A stretch of 64,000 bases of DNA from Actinomadura craniellae (GCF_003289645.1 NZ_QLYX01000006.1:248001-312000); one strand, 5' to 3'. Counted from the stretch's first letter, positions 1 to 8,567 are shown. Notes: a model not told the origin generated them from the letters alone. Made by a program: numbers and translations.

Positions 1-68
1 TTGTCCCCCGTGGCCGTGGATGCTGTGGACCGGCCCGGGATCTAGCGCTTCCAGAGAGGGACCCCCAG

Positions 69-956
69 GTGTCTGAGTCAGCACCGCTGCGGCTGATGGC
101 CGTGCACGCCCACCCTGACGACGAATCGAGCAAGGGCGCCGCCACCATGGCGCGGTACGCGGCCGAGGGCGTCGAGGTGCTGGTGGTCACCTGTACCGGC
201 GGCGAACGCGGCGACATCCTCAACCCGGCGATGGACCGGCCCGAGATCAAGGCCGACATCACCGGTGTCCGGCAGCGCGAGATGGCCGCGGCCCGCGAGA
301 TCCTGGGTGTCGACCAGAGCTGGCTCGGCTTCGTCGACTCCGGGTTCCCCGAGGGCGACCCGCCGCCCCCGCTGCCCGAGGGGTGCTTCGCGGCGCAGCC
401 GCTGGAGGTGGCCAGCGAGCCGCTGGTCCGCGCGGTGCGCGAGTTCCGGCCGCACGTGATGCTGACCTACGACGAGAAGGGCGGCTACCCGCACCCCGAC
501 CACGTCAAGTGCCACGAGGTGTCGATGGAGGCGTTCGAGGCGGCCGGCGACCCCGACCGCTACCCCGGCACCGGCGAGCCCTGGCAGCCGCTCAAGCTCT
601 ACTACCACATGTCCTTCACCCTCGACCGGCTGCTGGCGCTGCACCAGGGGATGCTCGACGCCGGGCTGGAGTCGCCGTACAAGGACTGGCTGAAGCGGTG
701 GGAGGACGGCGACCCGCAGCCCTGGGAGGTCACCACCCGGGTGCCCTGCGGCGAGTACTTCGAGACCCGCGACAAGGCGCTGCTGGCGCACGCCACCCAG
801 ATCGACCCGAACGGCTTCTGGTTCATGGTCCCGCTGGACCTCCAGCGGCAGGTGTGGCCGACCGAGGACTACCATTTGGCCAGGTCCCTGGTCGACACCG
901 AGTTGCCGGAGGACGACCTGTTCGCCGGTATCCAGGAGAAGGCATGTTGCTCGTAG
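69..956 (+). CDS. mca: mycothiol S-conjugate amidase Mca
   Basis: This 295-residue protein is a zinc-dependent amidase of the MshB/Mca (LmbE-like, PIG-L) family. Mca hydrolyses mycothiol S-conjugates, releasing a mercapturic acid for export and GlcN-inositol for mycothiol recycling, and acts in the cytoplasm. The metal-binding AHPDDE motif is at residues 14-19 and a second HPDH motif lies near residue 142. The C-terminal part containing [11 protein letters not shown] and the length fit Mca rather than MshB. The start is GTG, with a purine-rich AGAGAGGGA about 10 bases upstream. The 3' end overlaps the next ORF by 13 bases. This is the same pairing as Rv1082-Rv1083 of M. tuberculosis. I am highly confident of the family and confident of the Mca subfamily. 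Confidence 0.95.
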   Translation: MSESAPLRLMAVHAHPDDESSKGAATMARYAAEGVEVLVVTCTGGERGDILNPAMDRPEIKADITGVRQREMAAAREILGVDQSWLGFVDSGFPEGDPPPPLPEGCFAAQPLEVASEPLVRAVREFRPHVMLTYDEKGGYPHPDHVKCHEVSMEAFEAAGDPDRYPGTGEPWQPLKLYYHMSFTLDRLLALHQGMLDAGLESPYKDWLKRWEDGDPQPWEVTTRVPCGEYFETRDKALLAHATQIDPNGFWFMVPLDLQRQVWPTEDYHLARSLVDTELPEDDLFAGIQEKACCS

Positions 957-1177
957 GACCGCTCGCCGTGCCCGACGATGAGGCCGTCTCCCCGGGCGTG
1001 CTCGGCTTCCTGGTGGTGGTCGGGATCGGCCTGGCACTGGTCTTCCTGCTGCGCTCCATGAACAAGCAGATGAAGAAGATCCAGGCCCCCCGCGACGAGG
1101 ACATCAAGCAGGCCGAATGGGAGGCCCGCCAGGCAGCCGACCACGCCCAGAAGCCCGGCAAGGGCCCCGAGGACTGA
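944..1177 (+). CDS. small single-pass membrane protein downstream of mca
   Basis: The 77-residue product has one hydrophobic segment at about residues 17-36, followed by a basic stretch (MNKQMKKIQ) and a charged C-terminal tail, which suggests a single-pass membrane protein with a cytoplasmic tail. The ATG at 944 lies inside the end of mca and is preceded by a good AGGAGAA site, so translation is probably coupled to mca. The position matches Rv1083 of M. tuberculosis, another small protein directly after mca. The function is not known. A role near mycothiol conjugate handling is only suggested by the conserved neighbourhood. Confidence 0.8.
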   Translation: MLLVGPLAVPDDEAVSPGVLGFLVVVGIGLALVFLLRSMNKQMKKIQAPRDEDIKQAEWEARQAADHAQKPGKGPED

Positions 1178-1179
1178 CG

Positions 1180-1229
1180 TGATCGTTGAGGAGGGGTGGG
1201 GCCCTGGCCCCACCCCTCCTCAACGATCA
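1180..1229. terminator. bidirectional hairpin terminator, perfect 24-bp arms
   Basis: Positions 1180-1203 and 1206-1229 are exact reverse complements around a 2-base loop. The hairpin lies two bases after the stop of the small membrane protein and before the 3' end of the convergent ABC permease gene. There is no clear T-run, which is common for terminators of high-GC actinomycetes. Confidence 0.85.
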
Positions 1230-1312
1230 ACCTGGTTCCGGCCGGTTCGGCTCGGGGCAGGTCGTGTGCTCCGTTGCTGCTCCGCCAGTTGACGCGGGAC
1301 AGGCCGGGCGGC

Positions 1313-2047
1313 TCATTCCCAGCGGAACAGGCGGGCCGCGGCGAAGCCGCAGAGGGCGGCGGTGACCGCCAGGGTGAGCAGGTGCAGCGGGTCGGGGGCG
1401 GTGCCGGTCCAGGCGTCCTGGAGCGATTCGCGGAAGGCGCTGAGCGGGGTGAAGTCGCTGGCGCGGCGCAGCAGGTCCGGCATGTCGTGCTTCTGCAGCC
1501 AGATGCCCGCGAAGAACATCGAGGGGAAGACCACCAGCGCGCCCAGCATCCCGGCCGAGGTGGGGCCGGACGCCACCGCGGAGATCAGCAGGCCGATCGC
1601 GAACAGCGCCGCGAGGCCGAGCACGCAGGCGGCGAGCAGGCCCGGCAGGTGCCGGGGGAGCGGTATGCCGAGGACGGCCGCGCCGACCGCGATCATCAGT
1701 ACCAGCGAGGCCAGGGCCGCCACCAGGTTGACGACCAGTTGTGCCAGCAGGAGCCGGGCCGGCCCGACGGGAGTGGTGCGCAGCCGGCGCAGCACGCCCT
1801 GCTGCCGGTAGGCCGACAGGGCGCCGGGCAGGGCGAAGGCGGCGACGATGGCGAACGCGATCGCCGTCATCCCGGACGGCAGCAGGCTGTCCAGCGGGGT
1901 CTGCCCGCCGAGCTCGGGGAGCGGCTTGCGGACTTCCTCGGGCAGCCCGAAGATCAGCAGCATGCCGAGCGGCAGCGCGAAGACGAAGAACAGCGTCATG
2001 TGGTCGCGCAGGTAGAGCCGGGCCTCGGTAAGGATGATCTGGATCAT
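1313..2047 (-). CDS. ABC-2 type transporter permease
   Basis: This 244-residue integral membrane protein has about six hydrophobic segments, as in ABC-2 export permeases. The first (FFVFALPLGMLLIFG, near residue 21) follows the short N-terminal LYLRDHMTLF stretch, and SMFFAGIWLQ near residue 176 is typical of late ABC-2 segments. It is the membrane half of an exporter with the ATPase encoded immediately upstream. The two genes overlap by four bases (ATGA), so they are translationally coupled. The pair is divergent from a sensor kinase/response regulator pair, which implies regulation by that system. Substrates of such two-gene exporters include drugs, lipids and peptides. The real substrate cannot be read from the sequence. 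Confidence 0.9.
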   Translation of the reverse strand: MIQIILTEARLYLRDHMTLFFVFALPLGMLLIFGLPEEVRKPLPELGGQTPLDSLLPSGMTAIAFAIVAAFALPGALSAYRQQGVLRRLRTTPVGPARLLLAQLVVNLVAALASLVLMIAVGAAVLGIPLPRHLPGLLAACVLGLAALFAIGLLISAVASGPTSAGMLGALVVFPSMFFAGIWLQKHDMPDLLRRASDFTPLSAFRESLQDAWTGTAPDPLHLLTLAVTAALCGFAAARLFRWE

Positions 2048-2760
2048 GGGCGGGCCTCCCGGCCGGTCAGCGCCACGAAGGCGTCTTCGAGGGTTCCGCC
2101 GGCCCGGGCGGCCAGCCCGGCGGGGGTGTCGAGCGCGACGACCCGGCCGGCGTCGAGCACCGCGATCCGGTCGCACAGCCGTTCGGCCTCGTCCATGAAG
2201 TGGGTGACCAGCACGACCGTCACCCCCCGGTCGCGGATGCCCTGGATCAGCCGCCAGGTGTCGCGGCGGGCGTGCGGGTCGAGCCCGGTCGTCAGCTCGT
2301 CCAGGATCGCGATCTCCGGCCGGCCGATCAGGGCCAGCGCGATGGACAGCCGCTGCTGCTGGCCGCCGGACAGCTTGGCGTACGCGGTGCGGCGCCGGTC
2401 GGCCAGGCCGAGGTCCGCCAGCAGCCGGTCGCCGTCGGCCGGGTCCGGGTAGAAGGAGGCGTACAGCTCCACGGCCTCGCCGACCCGGAGCCGGTCCGGC
2501 AGCGCGCTCTGCTGCAACTGCACGCCGACCCGCCGCCGCAGTTCGGCGCCGTCGCGGCCGGGGTCGAGGCCGAGCACGCCGATCGTGCCGCCGTCGGGGC
2601 GGCGCAGCCCGGCGACGCACTCGACCAGGGTGGTCTTGCCGGCGCCGTTGCGCCCGATGATCCCGAAGATCTCGCCCCGCTCGACCTGGAGGGAGACGTC
2701 CGCGACGGCGGCGGTGCCGCCGTACCGCTTGTGCAGGTTCTCGATGTCGATGACGCTCAT
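2044..2760 (-). CDS. ABC transporter ATP-binding protein
   Basis: This 238-residue nucleotide-binding subunit is coupled to the downstream ABC-2 permease. It contains Walker A GRNGAGKTT, a Q-loop region (QLQQSALPD), the signature LSGGQQQR and Walker B with D-loop (AILDELTTGLDP). The residue after the catalytic Glu is Leu where most family members have Pro (DEP), a mild deviation that leaves the catalytic Asp-Glu intact. An H-loop His is present in VTHFMDEAERL. The gene starts 133 bases from the divergent histidine kinase, and the shared spacer contains an 11-bp inverted repeat. The stop overlaps the permease start by four bases. Confidence 0.93.
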   Translation of the reverse strand: MSVIDIENLHKRYGGTAAVADVSLQVERGEIFGIIGRNGAGKTTLVECVAGLRRPDGGTIGVLGLDPGRDGAELRRRVGVQLQQSALPDRLRVGEAVELYASFYPDPADGDRLLADLGLADRRRTAYAKLSGGQQQRLSIALALIGRPEIAILDELTTGLDPHARRDTWRLIQGIRDRGVTVVLVTHFMDEAERLCDRIAVLDAGRVVALDTPAGLAARAGGTLEDAFVALTGREARP

Positions 2761-2845
2761 GCCCCCAATGCTGGGCAGCGGGCGGGCGCCGGAGAACCCG
2801 GCTGGGCCCCGAGCCGGGGTGGGGGTAGGTACACCCCCGGCCGGG

Positions 2846-2885
2846 GTCTGACCGCGATGTGCGGGGCGGCTGGCCGCGGTCAGAC
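2846..2885. promoter_or_regulatory. 11-bp inverted repeat, likely response-regulator operator
   Basis: GTCTGACCGCG at 2846-2856 and its exact reverse complement at 2875-2885 flank an 18-base spacer. The right arm overlaps CAGACT at 2881-2886, a -10-like hexamer ending seven bases before the kinase ATG. The arms lie between the divergent exporter and two-component genes. I infer that the response regulator encoded downstream binds here to control both operons. This is inference from position and symmetry. Confidence 0.5.
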
Positions 2886-2893
2886 TGGACCGC

Positions 2894-4294
2894 ATGTTCG
2901 TGAAGGTGCGCCTCCGCGGCCTGGCGCTGCTGGGCTTGGCGGTCGTCGAGTTGGGTGCGTGCGCGTTGGCGCTGGCCGCGCTGCTGGCGACGTACTGCGT
3001 CGGGGTGGGCTGGTTCGTGCTGGGCCCGGCGTTCGGCGGCTGCCGCCGGCTGGCCGTGCTGGCCCGGCGGCACGCCCGGGAGTGGTCGGGGGTGGAGATC
3101 CCGGAGCCGTACACGCCCGGCCCGCCACTGCCCGTCCGGCAGCCGGACGGCTGGTACCGGCACGGCCGGGGGCTGTACCGCAGCCCCCGGCTGCCCGCCT
3201 ACAACCTGCGCACGCTGTGGATGTACTCCGACGGCGCCACCTGGCGTGACCTGCTGTGGACGCTGCTGAACCCCGTCGTGGGCGGCGTGCTGGCCCTGCT
3301 CGTGGTGCTCTTCGGCGCCTGGCCGCTGCGGCTGCACGCCCGGTGGACCCGGGTGCTGCTGGCGCCGACCCGGCGCGCCCGGCTGGGGCGGCGGGTGGAG
3401 GAGCTGACGCGGACGCGCACCGAGGCCACCGACTCCCTGGCCGCCGAGCTGCGCCGGATCGAACGCGACCTGCACGACGGCACGCAGGCCCGGCTGGTCG
3501 CGCTGGGCATGACCGTGGCCGCGGCCGAGGAACTCGTCGAGACGGACCCGGTGGCGGCCCGGGCGCTGCTGGCCCGGGCCCGGGAGTCCGCCGGGCGGGC
3601 GCTGACCGAGCTGCGCGGCATCGTGCGCGGCATCTACCCGCCGGTGCTGGCCGAGCGCGGGCTGGCGGACGCGGTCCGGGCGCTGGCACTCGACGCCCCG
3701 CTGGACGTGACGGTCACGGCCGAGCTGCGGGAACGCCCCGCGCCGCCGGTGGAGTCGGTCGTCTATTTCGCGGTCAGCGAGGCGCTGGGCAACGTCGTCC
3801 GGCATTCCGGCGCCGGCCGCGCCCGGGTCGAGTTGCGGCACGCGGGCGGGCGGCTGCGTGTCTCGGTCACCGACGACGGGTGCGGTGGTGCCACCGCGGA
3901 CTCCGGCGGTAGCGGGCTGCGGGGGATCGAACGCCGGCTGGCCCCGTTCGACGGCGCCCTCCAGGTGAGCAGCCCGCCGGGCGGGCCGACCACCGTCACC
4001 GTCGAGCTGCCGGGTGCGGACGAGCCGGAGCCCGAGGACGTCCCGATGTCCAAGGAGGAGCTGCGGGTGATCGCGGTGCTGGTGCTGGCGTCGATGGCGC
4101 TGTGGCCGCAGGGGGTTGTGCCGATGGCCATCCAGCTGACGCACGACGACTCCCGCAGCTGGTTCCTGGCGCTGTACTTGCCGGAACCGCTGCAGTGGCC
4201 CACCATCGCGATCATGATTGCGGCGGGACTGTACGGCTACTGGCGGGCCGGGCTCTTCGGTCGTCTCCGGCGGTGGTGGAGGGGCAGGGGCTGA
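2894..4294 (+). CDS. sensor histidine kinase (NarL-partner type) with C-terminal membrane module
   Basis: This 466-residue histidine kinase has an N-terminal putative-sensor region with hydrophobic stretches at about 10-47 and 121-145 and the linking phrase ATWRDLLWTLLNP. The HisKA_3 phosphoacceptor helix is ERDLHDG with His194, and the HATPase domain carries a GxG-type box (DDGCGG, then GGSGLRGIERRL). After the usual end of the catalytic domain (near residue 376) the frame runs on for about 80 residues, from Met385, with two further hydrophobic segments (AVLVLASMALWP and IAIMIAAGLYGYW). That tail is unusual for the family. The stop overlaps the response regulator start by one base (TGATG). 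It probably phosphorylates that regulator and controls the divergent exporter. Confidence 0.9.
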   Translation: MFVKVRLRGLALLGLAVVELGACALALAALLATYCVGVGWFVLGPAFGGCRRLAVLARRHAREWSGVEIPEPYTPGPPLPVRQPDGWYRHGRGLYRSPRLPAYNLRTLWMYSDGATWRDLLWTLLNPVVGGVLALLVVLFGAWPLRLHARWTRVLLAPTRRARLGRRVEELTRTRTEATDSLAAELRRIERDLHDGTQARLVALGMTVAAAEELVETDPVAARALLARARESAGRALTELRGIVRGIYPPVLAERGLADAVRALALDAPLDVTVTAELRERPAPPVESVVYFAVSEALGNVVRHSGAGRARVELRHAGGRLRVSVTDDGCGGATADSGGSGLRGIERRLAPFDGALQVSSPPGGPTTVTVELPGADEPEPEDVPMSKEELRVIAVLVLASMALWPQGVVPMAIQLTHDDSRSWFLALYLPEPLQWPTIAIMIAAGLYGYWRAGLFGRLRRWWRGRG

Positions 4295-4950
4295 TGCGCT
4301 TGGTCCTCGCCGAAGACCTCTACCTGCTGCGGGAGGGGTTGATCCACCTGCTGGAGGCGCACGGCTTCGAGATCGCCGCCGCGGTGGAGAGCGGCCCCGA
4401 GCTGGAGCGCGCGCTGCTGGCCGAGCGGCCCGACCTGGCGGTGGTGGACGTCCGGCTGCCACCGACCTTCACCGACGAGGGCCTGCAGGCCGCGCTGGCG
4501 GCCCGGCGGCGGATTCCCGGGCTGCCGGTGCTGGTGCTCTCCCAGCACGTCGAGCAGCTGTACGCCCGGGAACTGCTCGCCGACGGCACCGGCGGGGTCG
4601 GCTACCTGCTCAAGGACCGGGTGTTCGACTCGGGGCAGTTCATCGACGCGGTGCGCCGGGTCGCGGCGGGCGGTACCGCGATGGACCCGGAGGTCATCGC
4701 CAAACTGATCACCGGCAACGCCCGGGACGAGCCGCTGGGCGGGCTCACCCCGCGGGAGCGCGAGGTGCTGGAGCTGATGGCCGAGGGCCGGTCCAACGCG
4801 GCCATTGGGCAGCGGCTGCACCTCAGCGAGAGCACGGTCGGCAAGCACACCGCGAGCATCTTCGGGAAGCTCGGGCTGGCCCCGTCCGACGACGACAACC
4901 GCCGGGTGCTCGCCGTCCTGGCCTACCTGAACGGGACCCGGCGGGGTTGA
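4294..4950 (+). CDS. NarL/FixJ-family response regulator
   Basis: This 218-residue regulator has a receiver domain with the acidic pair Glu7-Asp8, the phosphoacceptor Asp52 in VVDVRLPP, and a Lys in LLKDRVF. A C-terminal LuxR-type helix-turn-helix follows (LTPREREVLELMAEGRSN, then STVGKHTASIF). The ATG shares one base with the stop of the kinase gene, and a GGAGGGGCAGGGG stretch upstream serves as ribosome binding site. It is the cognate regulator of the preceding kinase. The divergent ABC exporter is its most likely target, given the inverted repeat at 2846-2885. Confidence 0.95.
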   Translation: MRLVLAEDLYLLREGLIHLLEAHGFEIAAAVESGPELERALLAERPDLAVVDVRLPPTFTDEGLQAALAARRRIPGLPVLVLSQHVEQLYARELLADGTGGVGYLLKDRVFDSGQFIDAVRRVAAGGTAMDPEVIAKLITGNARDEPLGGLTPREREVLELMAEGRSNAAIGQRLHLSESTVGKHTASIFGKLGLAPSDDDNRRVLAVLAYLNGTRRG

Positions 4951-4979
4951 GCGGTGGCCTCCGGGCGGAGGCCACCGCT
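4950..4979. terminator. bidirectional hairpin terminator
   Basis: A perfect 14-bp inverted repeat (4950-4963 and 4966-4979) with a 2-base loop sits between the end of the response regulator gene and the end of the convergent peptidase gene, and overlaps the last base of the regulator stop codon. Confidence 0.8.
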
Positions 4980-4986
4980 CGCGGGT

Positions 4987-6399
4987 TCACAGCCGCGGAC
5001 GCCGGACCTGCAGGTCGTCGGTGTCGAGCGGGCTGACGGTCTGCCCGGTCAGCCGCTGCTGCGGTGCCTCCACGCCCGCCCAGCGGCGCAGGGTCGCGGT
5101 GGCCTGGGCGCGCTGGGTCTCGGGCAGGTACTGGATCAGCCGCCCGCTGTGGTTGAGGCCGGCGACCTCGTACCAGAGCGAGTCGCGGGTGCCCCTGCCG
5201 AGGTGGAACGGCTCGGCGCCCCAGGGGTCGTTCGAGCCGTAGAGGAACATCAGCTCGCTGCCCCGGGTCTTCACCCAGCGGTCGATGTCGGCCATCACCC
5301 AGGGCTGGAACCGCATCTGCGCGCGGATCTCACCGGGGACGAACCAGCGCGGGTTGTACAGGTCGGGGTAGCGCCGTAGGTCCTTGAGGTACTTGAACTT
5401 CGGCTCCGGCGCACCGAGCTGGGTGCCGGCCTGGAAGTAGTACGGGATGTACGGCTCCAGCCCCTGGTCGGTGTAGAAGCTGAAGTCGGCGACCGAGTGG
5501 ACGAAGTCCCACAGCTGGTCGGTCGAGGCGGTGGCGGGCGGGACCTGGGCGCAGGCCGATTCGAGCTGGTACTGCCAGAACGCCCATTCGGTGTCGAGCA
5601 CGGTGGCTTCGAGTGCCCGGTCCGCGGTGCCCAGGTAGGTGAAGGTGTAGCCGTTCTCCTTGGCGAACGTCTCGTACCGGGTGACGAACTCGGCGCGCCG
5701 CTTGAGCACCTCGCGTTGCAGCGCCTTGAGCGAGGTGCGGCAGGCGGGGTCGGAGCCGACCGTCTCGAAGAACCGGTCGTAGGCGCGGTCCTCGTTGTTC
5801 ACCACGTCGTTGGGCGCCACGTAGGCGACGGTGCCGTCGATGTCCTTGGGGTAGAAGCGCCGGTGGTAGATCGAGGTCATGCCGCCCTTGCTGCCACCGG
5901 TGGAGATCCACTTGGTGTCGTAGACGGACTTGAGGGCCCGGACCAGCCGGTGGTGGTCGGTGGCGGCCTGCCAGATGTTCAGGTCCGACCAGTCGGCCGG
6001 CTGGGGGCGCGAGGGGGTGAAGAACCGCTGCTCCACCGAGATCTGGTTGCCGTCCACGAGCTGGGTCGGTTCCGAGCGGGACGGGTTGGTGTTGAGGTTG
6101 TAGCCGGAGGTGAACAGCACCACCGGCCGGTCCTCGGACTTGTGCAGCAGGCTGAACCGTTGCTCGAACCAGGGGCCGCCGGGCTTGCGGTGGTCGGCCG
6201 GCTGACGGTAGGTCAGCAGGAAGAACCGGTAGGCGGGGTCGTTGGAGGGTCTCTCCGACAGCACCGTCATTCCGGGAATGGCCTCGAGTTCGGCGACGAT
6301 GTCGTCCGCCGGTGCCGCCACGGACGGGGTCGCCGTCCCGAGGCCGGCCAGTCCGGCGAGCATGGCGGCCGTGAGGATTCGTGCACCTCTGGCTTTCAT
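4987..6399 (-). CDS. secreted S37-family tripeptidyl aminopeptidase (PS-10-like)
   Basis: This 470-residue secreted serine peptidase is of the S37/PS-10 type, known from Streptomyces for removing tripeptides from the N-terminus of exported proteins. A signal peptide (basic MKARGAR, then a hydrophobic run ending in SVAA) covers residues 1-29. The nucleophile is probably Ser170 in STGGSKGGM, followed by the family phrase YVAPND. The C-terminal GLNHSGRL supplies a candidate catalytic His. The start at 6399 is chosen because a perfect AGGAGGTG site precedes it; the longer frame from 6462 lacks one and would bury the signal peptide. The gene converges on the two-component operon and is monocistronic. 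Confidence 0.9.
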   Translation of the reverse strand: MKARGARILTAAMLAGLAGLGTATPSVAAPADDIVAELEAIPGMTVLSERPSNDPAYRFFLLTYRQPADHRKPGGPWFEQRFSLLHKSEDRPVVLFTSGYNLNTNPSRSEPTQLVDGNQISVEQRFFTPSRPQPADWSDLNIWQAATDHHRLVRALKSVYDTKWISTGGSKGGMTSIYHRRFYPKDIDGTVAYVAPNDVVNNEDRAYDRFFETVGSDPACRTSLKALQREVLKRRAEFVTRYETFAKENGYTFTYLGTADRALEATVLDTEWAFWQYQLESACAQVPPATASTDQLWDFVHSVADFSFYTDQGLEPYIPYYFQAGTQLGAPEPKFKYLKDLRRYPDLYNPRWFVPGEIRAQMRFQPWVMADIDRWVKTRGSELMFLYGSNDPWGAEPFHLGRGTRDSLWYEVAGLNHSGRLIQYLPETQRAQATATLRRWAGVEAPQQRLTGQTVSPLDTDDLQVRRPRL

Positions 6400-6548
6400 C
6401 CGCACCTCCTGAGTGGATGACATGACGAGGTGCGACATTAGGCATGAAGTACGCAAATCCACCTACGGTGGTTATTTCGTTACGTATCTGTAGTGCGTCC
6501 CGGCCAGGCGATCAGACGTTTTCGCAGGTCAATCAGGGATTGGAATGA

Positions 6549-6594
6549 TTGAACTCTCAAACAAGTTCCCCTAGGGTGTTACTTGAGAGTTCAA
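6549..6594 (+). promoter_or_regulatory. promoter with paired TTGA-N4-TCAA boxes
   Basis: TTGAACTCTCAA (6549-6560) and TTGAGAGTTCAA (6583-6594) are exact reverse complements 22 bases apart, and each is itself a TTGA-N4-TCAA palindrome. TTGAAC (6549-6554) and TAGGGT (6572-6577) are 17 bases apart and could be the -35 and -10 elements, so the left box would cover the -35 and the right box the transcription start. This looks like a repressor operator, perhaps of a MarR-like regulator. No regulator gene is adjacent. Confidence 0.6.
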
Positions 6595-6625
6595 GGGACT
6601 CTCGACCGGTGGAGAGAAGGCGACC

Positions 6626-7474
6626 GTGTCGCACCCGTACACCCTGCATCTGGCCCACACCGCCGCAGCGGGCGAGCATCCGCTGTGGACCCCCGACGAC
6701 GGGCCGCTGCCCGCGCTGTACCTCAGCCACGGCGCCCCGCCGCTGCTGGAGGACGCCGGCTGGATGACCGAACTGTTCGGCTGGGCCCGGGCGCTACCCC
6801 GGCCGCACGCCATCCTGATCGTCAGCGCGCACTGGGAACAGGCTCCGCTGGCGATTTCGAGCACGGCCGCGCACACCACGCCCGTCTACGACTTCGGCGG
6901 CTTCGCCCCGCTGTACTCCCGGATGCGGTACGACACCCCGGACGCCACCGACCTGGCCCGCCGGGTGCTGGCGGCGCTCCCCGACGGCGAGACCGCACAC
7001 GAGCACCGCGACCGGGGGCTCGACCACGGCGCGTGGGTGCCGCTGAAGGCGATGTACCCCGAGGCCGACATCCCCGTCCTGCAGCTGAGCCTGCCCGGCC
7101 AGGACCCCGACCGGCTGCTGGCGCTGGGCGCCCGGCTGCGGGAACTGCGCCAGGAGGGCGTGCTGGTCATCGGCTCCGGCTTCATGACCCACGGCCTGCC
7201 CTTCCTGCGCGAGTGGCGTCCCGACGCCGCCGTCCCCGGCTGGTCGGCTGAGTTCGACGGCTGGGCCGCCGAGGCGCTGGCCCGCGGGGACGTGGCGGAA
7301 CTGGCGGCCTTCCGCGACCGCGCCCCCGGCATGCCCTACGCGCACCCCACCGTCGAGCACTTCACCCCGCTGTTCGTCACCCTCGGCGCCGCCACCGATC
7401 CCGCGGCTCCCGTCACCACCACCGTCGAGGGCTACTTCATGGGGCTGGCCAAACGTTCCTTCCAGGCCGCCTGA
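6626..7474 (+). CDS. DODA-type extradiol aromatic ring-opening dioxygenase
   Basis: This 282-residue class III extradiol dioxygenase belongs to the LigB/DODA family, which uses non-haem metal to cleave catechol-like rings. Family phrases include YLSHGAPPLL near the N-terminus, ILIVSAHWE (metal-ligand His), DHGAWVPLKAMYP and GSGFMTHGLPF. It starts with GTG behind GGAGAGAAGG. The gene stands alone behind a strongly symmetric operator, which suggests induction by an aromatic or electrophilic compound. The physiological substrate is unknown. Bacterial members often have activity on DOPA-like catechols, but this cannot be assigned here. Confidence 0.9.
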   Translation: MSHPYTLHLAHTAAAGEHPLWTPDDGPLPALYLSHGAPPLLEDAGWMTELFGWARALPRPHAILIVSAHWEQAPLAISSTAAHTTPVYDFGGFAPLYSRMRYDTPDATDLARRVLAALPDGETAHEHRDRGLDHGAWVPLKAMYPEADIPVLQLSLPGQDPDRLLALGARLRELRQEGVLVIGSGFMTHGLPFLREWRPDAAVPGWSAEFDGWAAEALARGDVAELAAFRDRAPGMPYAHPTVEHFTPLFVTLGAATDPAAPVTTTVEGYFMGLAKRSFQAA

Positions 7475-7488
7475 GGGGGGTGGGCCGA

Positions 7489-7531
7489 GCCGCGGTCTGA
7501 GCCGAACAGAGGGGACGGCTCAGGCCGCGGC
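7489..7531 (+). terminator. hairpin terminator after dioxygenase gene
   Basis: Fifteen-base arms at 7489-7503 and 7517-7531 pair with a single mismatch around a 13-base loop, 15 bases after the dioxygenase stop. The rest of the gap to the next gene shows no further gene. Confidence 0.6.
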
Positions 7532-7631
7532 GCGGCCCAGGCCGAGCGCGCCGGGCAAGGAATCGTCACTGATCGCAAGCGATATACCACTGTCGGTGTG
7601 GCTCGGCGGAAACGCGGTATGAGCTGCTTCC

Positions 7632-8519
7632 ATGGGAGCCATGACCTCAGGCCCGATCCGGATCGGGGCGTTCGCCCTGCTGGCGGCCGTCGCCGGGTGC
7701 GCGAGCGGTGACCACACCGACCGGCGCCCCTTCGACGGCCCGCGGTCCAAGTCCCGGGAGGGCGGCGTCCTGGTGGCTCCGCGACCGCTGGCGGAAGCGG
7801 CGCCCCGGACGCTCGGAACGCTCCAGCCCAAGGCGCCCGTCCCGGCCCGTCCCGCCGAGCGCCGCCGGCCCGGGTTCTGGGGCCGGCCGATCCTGGTCGA
7901 GGACTTCTCCGGCCGGCGGCTCGACTCCCGGGCCTGGGCCGTCTACCACTCCCCGGACGCCCGGGTGCATCCGCGGACCCGGCACGCCGTCCGGGTCGCC
8001 GGCGGGGCGCTGCGGATCAGCGGCGGGAACTTCGGCGGCCGGGACCTCTCCGGCGGCGTCGCCTCGCTGATCGACCAGCGGTACGGCCGCTGGCAGGTGC
8101 GGATGCGCGCCGACCGGGGCGGCGGCTACTCGGCCGTCGCGCTGCTGTGGCCGGAGCGGATGGGCGACCCCGAGCACGCCGAGATCGACTTCGCCGAGAT
8201 CATCGACCCCGCCCGGCGCACCCACGGCATGTTCATCCACCGCGGCCCGGACGGCGCCACCGCGCGGCGCGCGGTCCGCGCCGACTTCACCCGCTGGCGC
8301 ACGGTCACCGTCGACTGGCTGCCCGGCCGGGTGGTGATCTGGCTGGACGGCCGCCGGGTCTGGGACTACCGGGGCCCGCTCGTCCCCCGGCGGGGCCGGA
8401 TGGGCCTGGCCCTGCAGAACGACGTGGTGTGCGGCCCGGGCTCCTGCCGGACCGGCCGGACCCCGCGCGAGGTCACCATGCACGTCGACTGGGTGCGCAT
8501 CCACCGCTTCCCCGGATAA
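7632..8519 (+). CDS. GH16-family lipoprotein glycoside hydrolase
   Basis: This 295-residue exported lipoprotein has a short hydrophobic signal with a lipobox VAGC (Cys23), then a Pro/Arg-rich linker to about residue 85, then a glycoside hydrolase family 16 (concanavalin-like) domain. The catalytic ExDxxE signature is seen as EIDFAE with Glu184, Asp186 and Glu189, preceded by ALLWPERMGDPEHA as in bacterial GH16 enzymes. Enzymes of this family cut beta-1,3 or beta-1,3/1,4 glucans and related polymers. The preferred polymer is not evident. The gene is monocistronic. An alternative ATG exists nine bases in, with no better ribosome site. Confidence 0.88.
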   Translation: MGAMTSGPIRIGAFALLAAVAGCASGDHTDRRPFDGPRSKSREGGVLVAPRPLAEAAPRTLGTLQPKAPVPARPAERRRPGFWGRPILVEDFSGRRLDSRAWAVYHSPDARVHPRTRHAVRVAGGALRISGGNFGGRDLSGGVASLIDQRYGRWQVRMRADRGGGYSAVALLWPERMGDPEHAEIDFAEIIDPARRTHGMFIHRGPDGATARRAVRADFTRWRTVTVDWLPGRVVIWLDGRRVWDYRGPLVPRRGRMGLALQNDVVCGPGSCRTGRTPREVTMHVDWVRIHRFPG

Positions 8520-8567
8520 CCCGGGCCGGGTCGGCTAACTCCGCTCCTGTGGGGCAGGATCGGGCGC

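Noticed and set aside
1313-4462. Very long antisense open frame (over 1000 codons) across the exporter and kinase genes
   Set aside because: Only its last 244 codons (1313-2047) are the ABC permease. The rest is an Arg/Pro-rich shadow of high-GC genes on the other strand.
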